Shown here one piece after another: positions 18,450-25,918 of a stretch of 45,182 nt of DNA. Below the pieces are notes generated by a model. The model was not told the DNA's origin and made no database searches. It saw nothing but the letters and a program-made list of their open reading frames with translations. How positions within the stretch are numbered: position 1 is the first letter of the stretch; every line of letters begins with the position of its first letter. The position numbers and the translations under genes are program-made. Source of the DNA: Peptostreptococcaceae bacterium (lineage in GTDB: Bacteria > Bacillota > Clostridia > Peptostreptococcales > Filifactoraceae); assembly GCA_030532905.1 (NCBI GenBank), contig JAUNKE010000011.1, positions 1 through 45,182 of the forward strand, in the 5' to 3' direction.

Positions 18450-18478
18450 AAAAGGGACAGCCGACGGCTGTCCTTTTT
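18450..18478 (+). terminator. Rho-independent terminator after tuf
   Basis: GGACAGCC (18455-18462) pairs with GGCTGTCC (18466-18473) around a GAC loop, flanked by AAAA on the left and TTTTT on the right. This is a near-ideal intrinsic terminator. Confidence 0.93.
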
Positions 18479-18519
18479 GATGCGCAAAAAATTTGCGATA
18501 ACGAAAGAAGCTTTGACAT

Positions 18520-18662
18520 ACAAAACAAAACTTGAAATCGAATTTTGAAAATGCAAAATATAAAATGAAACCGACAACCCAAAAATAAAAAATGAAATCC
18601 AAAATGGAATTGGCAAGCCGAAATCCAAAATAGAAATTTTTATCTGATTTTTCATTTCGGGC
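18520..18662. repeat. Degenerate AT-rich direct repeats in an intergenic region
   Basis: Units resembling AAATCCAAAAT and AAAATGAAA recur with variable spacing. Examples are at about 18590-18606 and 18627-18640. They make no sense as a gene on either strand. A looser relative is at 2381-2470. They could be remnants of a decayed repeat or simple low-complexity drift. Confidence 0.35.
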
Positions 18663-18690
18663 ATAAAAAAAGAACGGTTGTCCCGTTCTT
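18663..18690 (-). terminator. Terminator of the minus-strand phospholipase C-like gene
   Basis: On the minus strand AGAACGG (18689-18683) pairs with CCGTTCT (18677-18671), followed by a run of seven T residues. The stem overlaps the stop codon of the gene it ends. Confidence 0.85.
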
Positions 18691-19327
18691 ATACTGCAAA
18701 TGCAGCCTGCAATGATTCAAGTTCGCTTGCGAGCGGCTCCAATTCAACAATTTTGATGGAAGCCAACACAATAACCGATGCGATGATGGATGTAACTGTT
18801 ATCGCATAAGTCGCATCCGTATAAAATGACGGAGTTTCGGACATATAATCTCGATGGAATTCCTCAATCATCGACAAAAGATCAAATTTTGAATTACTTT
18901 TTTGATCCATTATCTCGTTGAAATAATACTGCGGCAAATAATCCGACTGCTTAAACTTCTTGATGATTTTGTGCAAATCTTTTTCATAAGCGAGATGCTC
19001 CCCGAGTTTGTCGTGAAAATATCGGCGGTTATGATGCGGAAAGCAAAAATAATCGCAAATATAGTGACAAATCACGCCGAGACGATACGAATAATTTTTG
19101 AGCGTACCGACATTGGTATTGGGATTGGTTCTTGAAAGCTCATATATCATATTTAAAATATACTCAAAGTTTTGATGCTTATAATGTTTTAGGTGACTGT
19201 GATACAATGGCAAGTCGGGACTCATGTTCCCTGCTCTAAAACGCAACAAATTGAGAGACACATCCGTGTGTTCTTCAACAAAATTATAAATCCAATCCGC
19301 CATAACCTTGTGGGATTGTACAAACAT
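18689..19327 (-). CDS. Zinc-dependent phospholipase C family protein
   Basis: The 212-residue protein carries the metal-ligand pattern of the zinc-dependent phospholipase C/alpha-toxin fold. It has H6, D38 in NMSPDLPLYHSH, H43/H45, H88 and D92 in CHYICDYFCFPHH, H98/H99, then H111 and E115 in EHLAYE. Such enzymes hydrolyse phospholipid head groups. Secreted members have a signal peptide, but none is visible here. Instead there is a hydrophobic segment at about 170-192 that could anchor the C-terminus. It may therefore be an intracellular or membrane-bound housekeeping member; the substrate is unknown. It stands alone, with its own promoter and terminator, between plus-strand genes. Confidence 0.8.
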   Translation of the reverse strand: MFVQSHKVMADWIYNFVEEHTDVSLNLLRFRAGNMSPDLPLYHSHLKHYKHQNFEYILNMIYELSRTNPNTNVGTLKNYSYRLGVICHYICDYFCFPHHNRRYFHDKLGEHLAYEKDLHKIIKKFKQSDYLPQYYFNEIMDQKSNSKFDLLSMIEEFHRDYMSETPSFYTDATYAITVTSIIASVIVLASIKIVELEPLASELESLQAAFAV

Positions 19328-19347
19328 AATAAACTCCTTCCAGATTT

Positions 19348-19376
19348 ATTGTAAACCGAAATATAGAAATTTACAA
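19348..19376 (-). promoter_or_regulatory. Promoter of the phospholipase C-like gene
   Basis: Read on the minus strand, TTGTAA (19376-19371) and TACAAT (19353-19348) are spaced by 17 nt. The start codon follows ~20 nt on, after GGAAGGAG. Confidence 0.6.
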
Positions 19377-19530
19377 TACAAAGTAAAAATAAAACAAAAT
19401 AGATTATTAGTTTGAATTTCTTACGGATAAGAAAACCTTCTCTAATGTTATTCGGATAAAATTCAAAAAAGCTAAGTGTAAAAAGTATGTAAAATTCAGC
19501 GGCTCATCCAAAAAAGAATGTCATAAAACA

Positions 19531-19559
19531 TTGATATATTGACATTGTTATTGTATAAT
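19531..19559 (+). promoter_or_regulatory. Promoter of the RNase P RNA gene
   Basis: TTGATA (19531-19536) and the consensus TATAAT (19554-19559) have a 17-nt spacer. Transcription would begin at about 19565, the predicted 5' end of the RNA. A TTGACA at 19539 is too close to be the partner. Confidence 0.8.
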
Positions 19560-19564
19560 GAATG

Positions 19565-19897
19565 GAGTATATCGAATAGTCGCATGAGAAATCATGAGGA
19601 AAGTCCGAGCTCCATAGGGCAAGGGTGCTAGGTAACACCTAGTGGAGGCGACTCCAAGGAAAGTGCAACAGAGAGATACCGCCGGCAACGGTAAGGGTGG
19701 AAAGGCGAGGTAAGAGCTCACCAGCAATCAGGAGACTGATTTGGCTATGTAAACCCCACTCGGAGCAAGACCAAATAGGATCGAGAAAGAGGGCTGCCCG
19801 TCCTTATCCGTAGGTAGGTCGCTTGAGCTTCTTGGTGACAAGGAGCCTAGATAGATGGCTATTCAAGACAGAACTCGGCTTATAGATATACTCTTTT
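19565..19897 (+). ncRNA. rnpB: RNase P RNA (bacterial)
   Basis: This is the catalytic RNA that trims the 5' ends of tRNAs. Conserved blocks are in order: GAGGAAAGTCCGAGCTCC near 19590, GTGCAACAGAGAGATACCGCC near 19665 and GGTAAGGGTGGAAAGGCGAGG near 19690. GTAAGAGCTCACCAGC follows, and AGACAGAACTCGGCTTA lies near 19867. The ends pair as GAGTATAT (19565-19572) with ATATACTC (19886-19893), forming helix P1 with a following TTTTATT run. The ends are therefore approximate to a few bases. The gene for RNase M5 follows ~20 nt later. Confidence 0.95.
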
Positions 19898-19916
19898 ATT
19901 GAATTAGGGAGAATCC

Positions 19917-20459
19917 ATGATAAAAGAAATTATTGTAGTGGAAGGCAAGGATGATATCTCGGCAGTCAAAAAAGCAGTGGATGCGGAATTGATTGCGACC
20001 AACGGATACGGATTGCCGAAGCATATTCGAGAGAGAATAAAAAAAGCCGGTGAATCGCGGGGCATTATTATATTGACCGACCCCGACTATGCCGGTGAAA
20101 AAATACGAAAAGAAGTGCAAAAGCTGACAAAAAATTGTAAGCACGCTTATATTCCGCGGGATTTGGCAACCAAAGGTCAGGACATCGGAGTTGAAAACGC
20201 ATCTCCCGAGGCGATTATGGACGCACTGAAAAAAGCACATTGCTTGGTGGTGAAAAAGCGAAATGAATTCACAATTGCCGACATGGTGGAAAATGATTTG
20301 ACCATTTCCGACAACGCAAGTGAAAAACGCGATGCCATCGGTGCAATTCTCGGCATCGGATATGGAAATACCAAACAATTTATATCCAGACTCAACAATT
20401 TCGGAATAACCAGAGAGGAATTTAATCGAGCGGTGCAACAATATGATGGTGGAAGATGA
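19917..20459 (+). CDS. rnmV: Ribonuclease M5
   Basis: RNase M5 matures 5S rRNA in low-GC Gram-positives by cutting its precursor on both strands. The 180-residue protein has an N-terminal TOPRIM domain with the catalytic Glu in IIVVEGKDD (residues 4-12) and the DxD in ILTDPDYAGEK (~52-62). The M5 C-terminal part has RDLATKGQDIGVENA and the DUF4093-like tail. The start follows AGGGAG. The stop overlaps rsmA by 4 nt (ATGA), the standard rnmV-rsmA arrangement. Confidence 0.95.
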   Translation: MIKEIIVVEGKDDISAVKKAVDAELIATNGYGLPKHIRERIKKAGESRGIIILTDPDYAGEKIRKEVQKLTKNCKHAYIPRDLATKGQDIGVENASPEAIMDALKKAHCLVVKKRNEFTIADMVENDLTISDNASEKRDAIGAILGIGYGNTKQFISRLNNFGITREEFNRAVQQYDGGR

Positions 20460-21313
20460 GTAAATTAGCAACACGAAGCAGAGCCAAAGAAATTATGAGC
20501 AATTATGATTTTCGTTTGACCAAATCATTGGGACAGAATTTTTTGGTGGACGAAAATATATTGGGCAAAATCGTCGATGCTGCGGAGTTAACCGATGAAG
20601 ATATCGTGTTTGAAATCGGAACGGGCATCGGAACGCTGACCTATGAATTGGCGACGAGAGCAAAAAAAGTGATTGCGGTCGAGATTGACCGTTCGCTCAT
20701 TCCCATTTTGGAGGAAACGCTGTCGGAATTTGACAATATCCATATCGTGAATCAGGATATTCTAAAGACCGACATCAAAGAGCTGGTGGAGCAAAATGCA
20801 GTTGGCAAATCGGTCAAAGTGGTTGCGAATCTTCCATACTATATTACAACAGCAATTATTATGAAATTTTTAGAAAGTGAAGTTGCACTCGATTCTTTCG
20901 TATTGATGATACAAAAGGAAGTGGCGCAGCGGATTACGGCAAAGCCATCAAGCAAAGATTACGGCAGCCTTACCGTAGCCATCCAATACTATGCGAGCGC
21001 CGAGACGATTGCAAAAGTTCCAAAATCCGCTTTTATTCCGGAACCGAATGTGGACTCGACGGTTATTCGATTGAAAATGAAAGAGAAAAAAGCGGTCGAA
21101 GTCTTTGACGAGTCTCTTTTCTTTAAAGTAGTGAGAGGTTCTTTTTCCAAAAGAAGAAAAACAATACTCAATGCGCTTTCGACTTATGAGGATTTTGATA
21201 AGGAGAGAGTGCTTGTTGCGTTGGAGAAGTCGAATATCGACCCGAAACGCCGAGGAGAGACATTGACGATTGATGAGTTTGCAGTATTAACTAATAATAT
21301 GCTAAGAGAGTAA
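20456..21313 (+). CDS. rsmA: 16S rRNA (adenine1518-N6/adenine1519-N6)-dimethyltransferase
   Basis: RsmA (KsgA) dimethylates two adjacent adenines in helix 45 of 16S rRNA late in 30S assembly. The 285-residue protein has the N-terminal SLGQNFLVDENIL. The AdoMet-binding VFEIGTGIGTLTYEL is at ~54-68, the acidic VIAVEIDRSLIPIL follows, and the catalytic NLPYYITTAIIMKF is near residue 125. Its C-terminal helical rRNA-binding domain includes VVRGSFSKRRKTILNAL. It overlaps rnmV by 4 nt and is separated from ftsE by 25 nt. Confidence 0.96.
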   Translation: MSKLATRSRAKEIMSNYDFRLTKSLGQNFLVDENILGKIVDAAELTDEDIVFEIGTGIGTLTYELATRAKKVIAVEIDRSLIPILEETLSEFDNIHIVNQDILKTDIKELVEQNAVGKSVKVVANLPYYITTAIIMKFLESEVALDSFVLMIQKEVAQRITAKPSSKDYGSLTVAIQYYASAETIAKVPKSAFIPEPNVDSTVIRLKMKEKKAVEVFDESLFFKVVRGSFSKRRKTILNALSTYEDFDKERVLVALEKSNIDPKRRGETLTIDEFAVLTNNMLRE

Positions 21314-21338
21314 CTATCCTTAGGGTAGGAGGCAAAGT

Positions 21339-22028
21339 TTGATTAGATTTGAAAATGTTTATAAACAATATGAAAAGAAAGATAAATACGCATTGGAAGA
21401 TGTGAATCTTTATATCGGTAAAGGGGAATTTGTTTTTCTTGTGGGAAGTTCCGGAGCGGGAAAGTCAACCTTTATTCGATTATTACTTAGGGAGCAACAG
21501 ATTACGCAAGGCAGATTGACCATTAACGATATCGATGTGAGCGATTTGACGCAGCGAACGATTCCGAAATTTCGCCGAAATATCGGCGTGGTTTTTCAGG
21601 ACTTTAAGTTGCTCGCCAACAAAACCGTTTATGAGAATGTCGCCTATGCGATGGAGATTACCCAAAACAACAAAAAGAGCATTCGCCGAAAAGTACCGGT
21701 CGCACTTTCGCTGGTCGGCTTGAGTCACAAAGCGAAAAGCTATCCTTCGCAGCTTTCCGGCGGAGAGCAGCAAAGGGTGGGTATCGCCCGAGCGATTATC
21801 AACAATCCGATGCTGTTGATTGCGGACGAGCCGACGGGAAATCTCGACCCGCACAATGCGGATGAGATTATGAGATTGCTTTTGGACATCAATCGTCGCG
21901 GCACGACGGTAATCGTTGCGACCCATGCCAAAGAAATTGTGGATAAACTTCAAAAGCGTGTAATCACGATTGACGAAGGAAAAATACTGAGTGATATGCA
22001 AAGGGGGAATTATACTTATGTTAAATAG
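21339..22028 (+). CDS. ftsE: Cell division ATP-binding protein FtsE
   Basis: FtsE is the ATPase of the FtsEX complex, which controls peptidoglycan hydrolases at the division site or sidewall. The 229-residue protein has Walker A GSSGAGKST (~35-43), the Q-loop VFQDFKLL, signature LSGGEQQRVGIARA and Walker B LLIADEPTGNLDP. The start codon is TTG at 21339, supported by GTAGGAGG just upstream and the conserved IRFENVYKQY start. The 3' end overlaps ftsX by 11 nt. Confidence 0.95.
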   Translation: MIRFENVYKQYEKKDKYALEDVNLYIGKGEFVFLVGSSGAGKSTFIRLLLREQQITQGRLTINDIDVSDLTQRTIPKFRRNIGVVFQDFKLLANKTVYENVAYAMEITQNNKKSIRRKVPVALSLVGLSHKAKSYPSQLSGGEQQRVGIARAIINNPMLLIADEPTGNLDPHNADEIMRLLLDINRRGTTVIVATHAKEIVDKLQKRVITIDEGKILSDMQRGNYTYVK

Positions 22029-22908
22029 CTTCCTTTATAATATCAAAGAGGCATTTTACGGAATGGTGCGCAATCGCTCGATGGCGATTGCATCGGTGGC
22101 GTCGGTGGCATCTTCGCTGTTTGTATTCGGCGTCATGCTCTGCATCGTTTTGAATCTCAACAATATTACTTCAAAAACGCAGGATCAATTCAATGCGGTC
22201 AATGTGTATATGAATGATGCATTGGATGAGGCGAAGCAACAGGAAATCGGAGCGAAGCTGAAAGCGATGCCCAATGTAGCCGCGGTTCATTACGAGTCGA
22301 AAGAAGAAGCGCTGCTTAAACTCAAAGAGCGTTGGGGAGACAAAGCTTATTTGCTCGACGGCATCAAAAACCCTTTACAAAATTCATATGTTGTCGAAAT
22401 AAAGAATGCAAAGCAAGCGGACACCTTGGTCAAAAATATCAATGAGATTAAAGGAGTCGAAGAAACTCGATACTACAAAGATATTATCGAGCAGCTTTCA
22501 AAAATGGTCAACACCATCAATCGTTTCGGTTTGATTTTGATGGTCGTGCTGGTCTTTGTGTCGATATTCATTATTTCAACGACGATTCGATTGACGATTA
22601 ACGCCAGAAAAAATGAAATTTTTATTATGAAATACATGGGAGCGACCAACTGGTTCGTGCGTTGGCCTTTCATCATTGAAGGATTGATACTCGGATTTAT
22701 CGGAGCATTGATTGCCATCGGACTGACTCATGTCATGTATCATGTGATGTATGATTTCTTCACGACGGATAATGTAAGTTTTATCAACGGATATATCTTG
22801 CATATTGAAGATATCTTTATGAATATCGTAGCCGTTTTCTTGGCTATGGGAATCGGAATCGGAACGGTGGGTTCCGTCACATCGGTGAGACAGTATTTGG
22901 AGGTGTAG
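22018..22908 (+). CDS. ftsX: Cell division protein FtsX, permease-like
   Basis: FtsX is the membrane part of FtsEX and passes the ATPase signal to an external hydrolase activator. The 296-residue protein has one N-terminal helix (residues ~22-45) and an extracytoplasmic domain (~46-165) with the usual KEEALLKLKERWGD segment. Three C-terminal helices follow at ~170-290. I start it at 22018, where the conserved N-terminal region LNSFLYNIKEAFYGMVRNRSM begins after GGGGGAA; the longer frame from 21991 lies inside ftsE. It ends 1 nt before the start of the M23 hydrolase gene. Confidence 0.93.
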   Translation: MLNSFLYNIKEAFYGMVRNRSMAIASVASVASSLFVFGVMLCIVLNLNNITSKTQDQFNAVNVYMNDALDEAKQQEIGAKLKAMPNVAAVHYESKEEALLKLKERWGDKAYLLDGIKNPLQNSYVVEIKNAKQADTLVKNINEIKGVEETRYYKDIIEQLSKMVNTINRFGLILMVVLVFVSIFIISTTIRLTINARKNEIFIMKYMGATNWFVRWPFIIEGLILGFIGALIAIGLTHVMYHVMYDFFTTDNVSFINGYILHIEDIFMNIVAVFLAMGIGIGTVGSVTSVRQYLEV

Positions 22909-22909
22909 T

Positions 22910-24043
22910 ATGAACCTTAAAAAAGTCATAGCATGTGCTCTTATCGCTACGATGGCGACCTCGACATTTTCCTTCGCCGCAAAAAAGAGCGACAGGGACA
23001 AGTTAAAGTCAACGAATGCACAAAGGCGAGAGGTTCGTCGCGAAATCAACGAAAAAAATAAAGAGATGAAGAATCTTTCTTCAAAAATATACCAGTTGGA
23101 CGGTCAAATTGCCGGCGTGGAAGCTCGTTTGGCGCAATTGCAGAAGCAGATGAAGAATCTGAATATCAATATCAAAGCGACCAAAGAGCAGATTGCATCG
23201 ACGGAAAATGAAATTGTGGAAAATGAAGAATTGCTCAAAGAGCGCATTCGAGCGATGTATAAAACTTCCGATATGACTTATTTCCAACTGCTGCTTGAAT
23301 CCAAAAGCATTCCCGATTTGGTTTCCAATGCATACAATGTGCAACAGATTGTAAATGCCGACCGTGAAATGCTGGAAGAACTCGAGAACAATCGTAAGCG
23401 ATTGGAAGAACAAAAAACAAAATTGCTCGCGGAAAAAGATAGAATGACCGCGGTGCAACAGCAGATAAAAAGTGAGCAGGCGCAGCTGGAAGGCTATCGC
23501 TCCTCGCAGGAAGCCGCAAAAAATGAAGTGGCGAAGGATATCAATTTGCTCAAGAGACGAGAAGCGGAATTGCAGAAGCAGTCCAATATTATAGAGCAAC
23601 GAATTTTGGCGGCGATGCGCCAGAGCGGAAGTAACACGAGACCATATACCGGCGGAGCGTTGATGTGGCCGCTTGCGATTCGAGGAACGCTTACCTCCGG
23701 CTACGGAAGACGATCGGATCCGATTTCGGGAATCAGCAGCTTCCATCAAGGACAGGATATCGCGGCGCCGAGAGGAACTTCGGTACTTGCAGCGGCAGCC
23801 GGAACGGTAATCACTTCGCGTTATCAAAACAGCTACGGCAATGTTGTGGCGATTGATCATGGCGGCGGAATCGTGACGGTCTATGCGCACAATTCGGCAT
23901 TGCTCGTCAGCGAAGGCTCTACCGTTGCAAAAGGTCAGGTGATTGCACAGGTGGGCTCGACAGGATATTCGACCGGGAATCACCTGCATTTTGAAGTGCG
24001 CATCAATGGTAAAACAGTAAATCCGATGGGATACTATCGATAA
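22910..24043 (+). CDS. EnvC/PcsB-like murein hydrolase with coiled coil and M23 peptidase domain
   Basis: The 377-residue secreted protein starts with a signal peptide (residues 1-24, ending SFAA). A long coiled coil with heptad-like Leu/Gln/Lys/Glu runs from ~27 to 235. It ends with a LytM/M23 domain (~255-375). The zinc ligands are the His and Asp of SFHQGQDIAAP and the HLHFE motif near the end. YAHNSALLV supplies the other expected His. Since HxxxD and HxH are intact, it may be an active endopeptidase, not only an activator. Placement 1 nt after ftsX strongly suggests that it is the hydrolase controlled by FtsEX, as for PcsB, CwlO or EnvC. Confidence 0.9.
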   Translation: MNLKKVIACALIATMATSTFSFAAKKSDRDKLKSTNAQRREVRREINEKNKEMKNLSSKIYQLDGQIAGVEARLAQLQKQMKNLNINIKATKEQIASTENEIVENEELLKERIRAMYKTSDMTYFQLLLESKSIPDLVSNAYNVQQIVNADREMLEELENNRKRLEEQKTKLLAEKDRMTAVQQQIKSEQAQLEGYRSSQEAAKNEVAKDINLLKRREAELQKQSNIIEQRILAAMRQSGSNTRPYTGGALMWPLAIRGTLTSGYGRRSDPISGISSFHQGQDIAAPRGTSVLAAAAGTVITSRYQNSYGNVVAIDHGGGIVTVYAHNSALLVSEGSTVAKGQVIAQVGSTGYSTGNHLHFEVRINGKTVNPMGYYR

Positions 24044-24058
24044 TAGGATGGACAAGAG

Positions 24059-25450
24059 ATGAAAAAAACCGATATCAAAGAATTGTTTAGAAAAACGGAT
24101 GTATATAAAGGAAGCGAAATTTTAGTTGAGGGATGGATTAGAACTTTGCGTGACCAAAAAAGCTTTGGCTTTATCGAGCTCAACGATGGGACTTTCTTCA
24201 AGAATTTACAAGTCGTATTTGAAGACGGCGTTGTGGAAAATTTCAAAGAGATTGCAAAGCTGCCGATTGCGACCGCGGTTCGTGTCAAAGGCGAACTGGT
24301 GGAAACGCCGGGGGCGAAGCAGCCTTTTGAGCTGAAAGCGAAAGAAATTACAGTAGAGGCGACATCCGATGCGAGCTTTCCGCTTCAAAAGAAACGCCAC
24401 ACTTTTGAATATTTACGAACGATTGCACATCTTCGCCCGAGAGCGAATGCGTTCAATGCGGTTTTCAGAGTGCGCTCATTGGCGGCGTATGCAATCCACA
24501 AATTTTTTCAGGAAAATGGATTTGTCTATGTCAACACACCGATAATTACGGGCTCCGATGCGGAAGGCGCCGGAGAAATGTTCAAGGTGACGACTTTGGA
24601 CTTGCTCAATCCGCCGAAAGAAAACGACGAAATCGATTATACGCAGGATTTCTTCAAAAGAAGTACGAATTTGACGGTAAGCGGTCAGCTCAACGGTGAA
24701 GCTTTTGCGCTCGCGTACAAAAATATTTATACTTTCGGGCCGACTTTCCGATCCGAAAATTCCAATACCGCTCGTCATGCTGCGGAATTTTGGATGATGG
24801 AGCCGGAGATGGCGTTCGCGGATTTGACCGACTATCTGGACAATGCTGAAGCGATGCTAAAATTCGTCATCAACTATGTTCGTGAAAATGCACCGGAGGA
24901 AATGGAGTTTTTCAATTCAATTATCGATAAAGAGCTGTTCAGCCGTTTGGACAATGTGGTAAATTCGGATTTTGGAAGAATCACTTACACCGAAGCGGTA
25001 AAACTTTTGCAGGAGTCCGGACAGAAATTTGAATACAAAGTGGAATGGGGAGCGGATTTGCAAACCGAGCATGAGCGCTATCTCGCGGAAACGGTATTCA
25101 AAAAGCCGGTCTTTGTGACGGATTATCCGAAAGCGATCAAGTCTTTCTACATGAAACAAAATCCGGACGGTAAAACCGTAGCGGCGGCGGATTTGTTGGT
25201 TCCGGGCGTCGGTGAGCTTATCGGCGGCTCGCAGCGGGAAGAAAATTACGATAAGCTCGTTGCGAGAATGAAAGAGTTGGATATGAATATCGATGATTAT
25301 TGGTGGTATTTGGAACTTCGAAAATACGGCGGAGTAAATCATGCGGGATACGGGCTCGGCTTCGAGCGACTTTTGATGTATATGACCGGCATCAATAATA
25401 TTCGAGATGTGATTCCATTCCCGAGAACCGTAGGGACTGCGGAATTTTAA
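24059..25450 (+). CDS. asnS: Asparaginyl-tRNA synthetase
   Basis: AsnRS charges tRNA-Asn. The 463-residue class IIb synthetase has an N-terminal OB-fold anticodon-binding domain with [20 protein letters not shown] (~22-41). The catalytic domain has motif 2 ([26 protein letters not shown]) and motif 3 ([28 protein letters not shown]) at the C-terminus. [14 protein letters not shown] and the overall length point to Asn and not Asp specificity. It starts 15 nt after the M23 gene, so it may share the ftsEX transcript. A long hairpin follows its stop. Confidence 0.95.
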   Translation: MKKTDIKELFRKTDVYKGSEILVEGWIRTLRDQKSFGFIELNDGTFFKNLQVVFEDGVVENFKEIAKLPIATAVRVKGELVETPGAKQPFELKAKEITVEATSDASFPLQKKRHTFEYLRTIAHLRPRANAFNAVFRVRSLAAYAIHKFFQENGFVYVNTPIITGSDAEGAGEMFKVTTLDLLNPPKENDEIDYTQDFFKRSTNLTVSGQLNGEAFALAYKNIYTFGPTFRSENSNTARHAAEFWMMEPEMAFADLTDYLDNAEAMLKFVINYVRENAPEEMEFFNSIIDKELFSRLDNVVNSDFGRITYTEAVKLLQESGQKFEYKVEWGADLQTEHERYLAETVFKKPVFVTDYPKAIKSFYMKQNPDGKTVAAADLLVPGVGELIGGSQREENYDKLVARMKELDMNIDDYWWYLELRKYGGVNHAGYGLGFERLLMYMTGINNIRDVIPFPRTVGTAEF

Positions 25451-25918
25451 ATTGGATGTTTTATTAAGCTGAATAGAAAAAATTTTGTTGCCGTCAAAAA
25501 ATTTTTGATGGCAACAAATGTATTGAAATCTAATTCGAATAGGAATATTTGATATCAATGCTTTGTGAGATTATTGCAGTGAAACCGTCTTATTTTATAG
25601 AGAAACAATAATCGAAATGAGTAAAAACTTGAACCGCAATTATAAAGTGGTTACAGACTGACGCTTTAATGATTTGATTTGTAGAAAAATAATTTTATTC
25701 TTTTCGTTTATCGTGATGTTTAACGCTCCAAAGGAATGGGTAATATGGATATCGAGCGGGAAAACTTTGGAAAAACTGTGGGAAAGGTTACAAAAGTTAC
25801 AAAGTGGATCCGTCATTACTTTCCTTTATTTATTAAGAGCGATTGTGTGTTTTCAAAGGTGAAAGTAATGAACAAGGCGATATTAGAAGCCTACGATTAG
25901 TTGCATACAGGGGGAAAC
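25451..25918. other. Leader/intergenic region upstream of the pilus cluster
   Basis: This 468-nt gap has no supported gene. A 62-codon frame at 25674-25862 starts with TTG and is not convincing. It holds the hairpin at 25484-25518, a possible promoter (TTGCAG near 25576 with TATAGA 16 nt on) and short AT-rich repeats such as TTACAAAAGTTACAAA near 25789. The length suggests a long regulatory leader for pilB, but I do not recognise a known riboswitch in it. Confidence 0.4.
25484..25518. terminator. Long hairpin after asnS
   Basis: A 17-nt arm at 25484-25500 pairs with 25502-25518, with a single G-T wobble; the centre is AAAAATTTTT. There is no T run on the plus side. On the minus strand the stem is followed by a T-rich stretch. 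It most likely ends or protects the asnS transcript. Confidence 0.5.

Noticed and set aside
18410-18664. Minus-strand frame of 84 codons rich in Phe/Ile/Ser
   Set aside because: It reads across the tuf terminator and the AT-rich repeats. Its repetitive hydrophobic sequence is a by-product of the repeats.
25674-25862. 62-codon frame before pilB
   Set aside because: TTG start, no good ribosome binding site and no recognisable features.
25560-25900. Possible c-di-GMP riboswitch before pilB
   Set aside because: I looked for the conserved core elements of the known c-di-GMP-I and c-di-GMP-II classes by eye and could not place them. A covariance search would be decisive.
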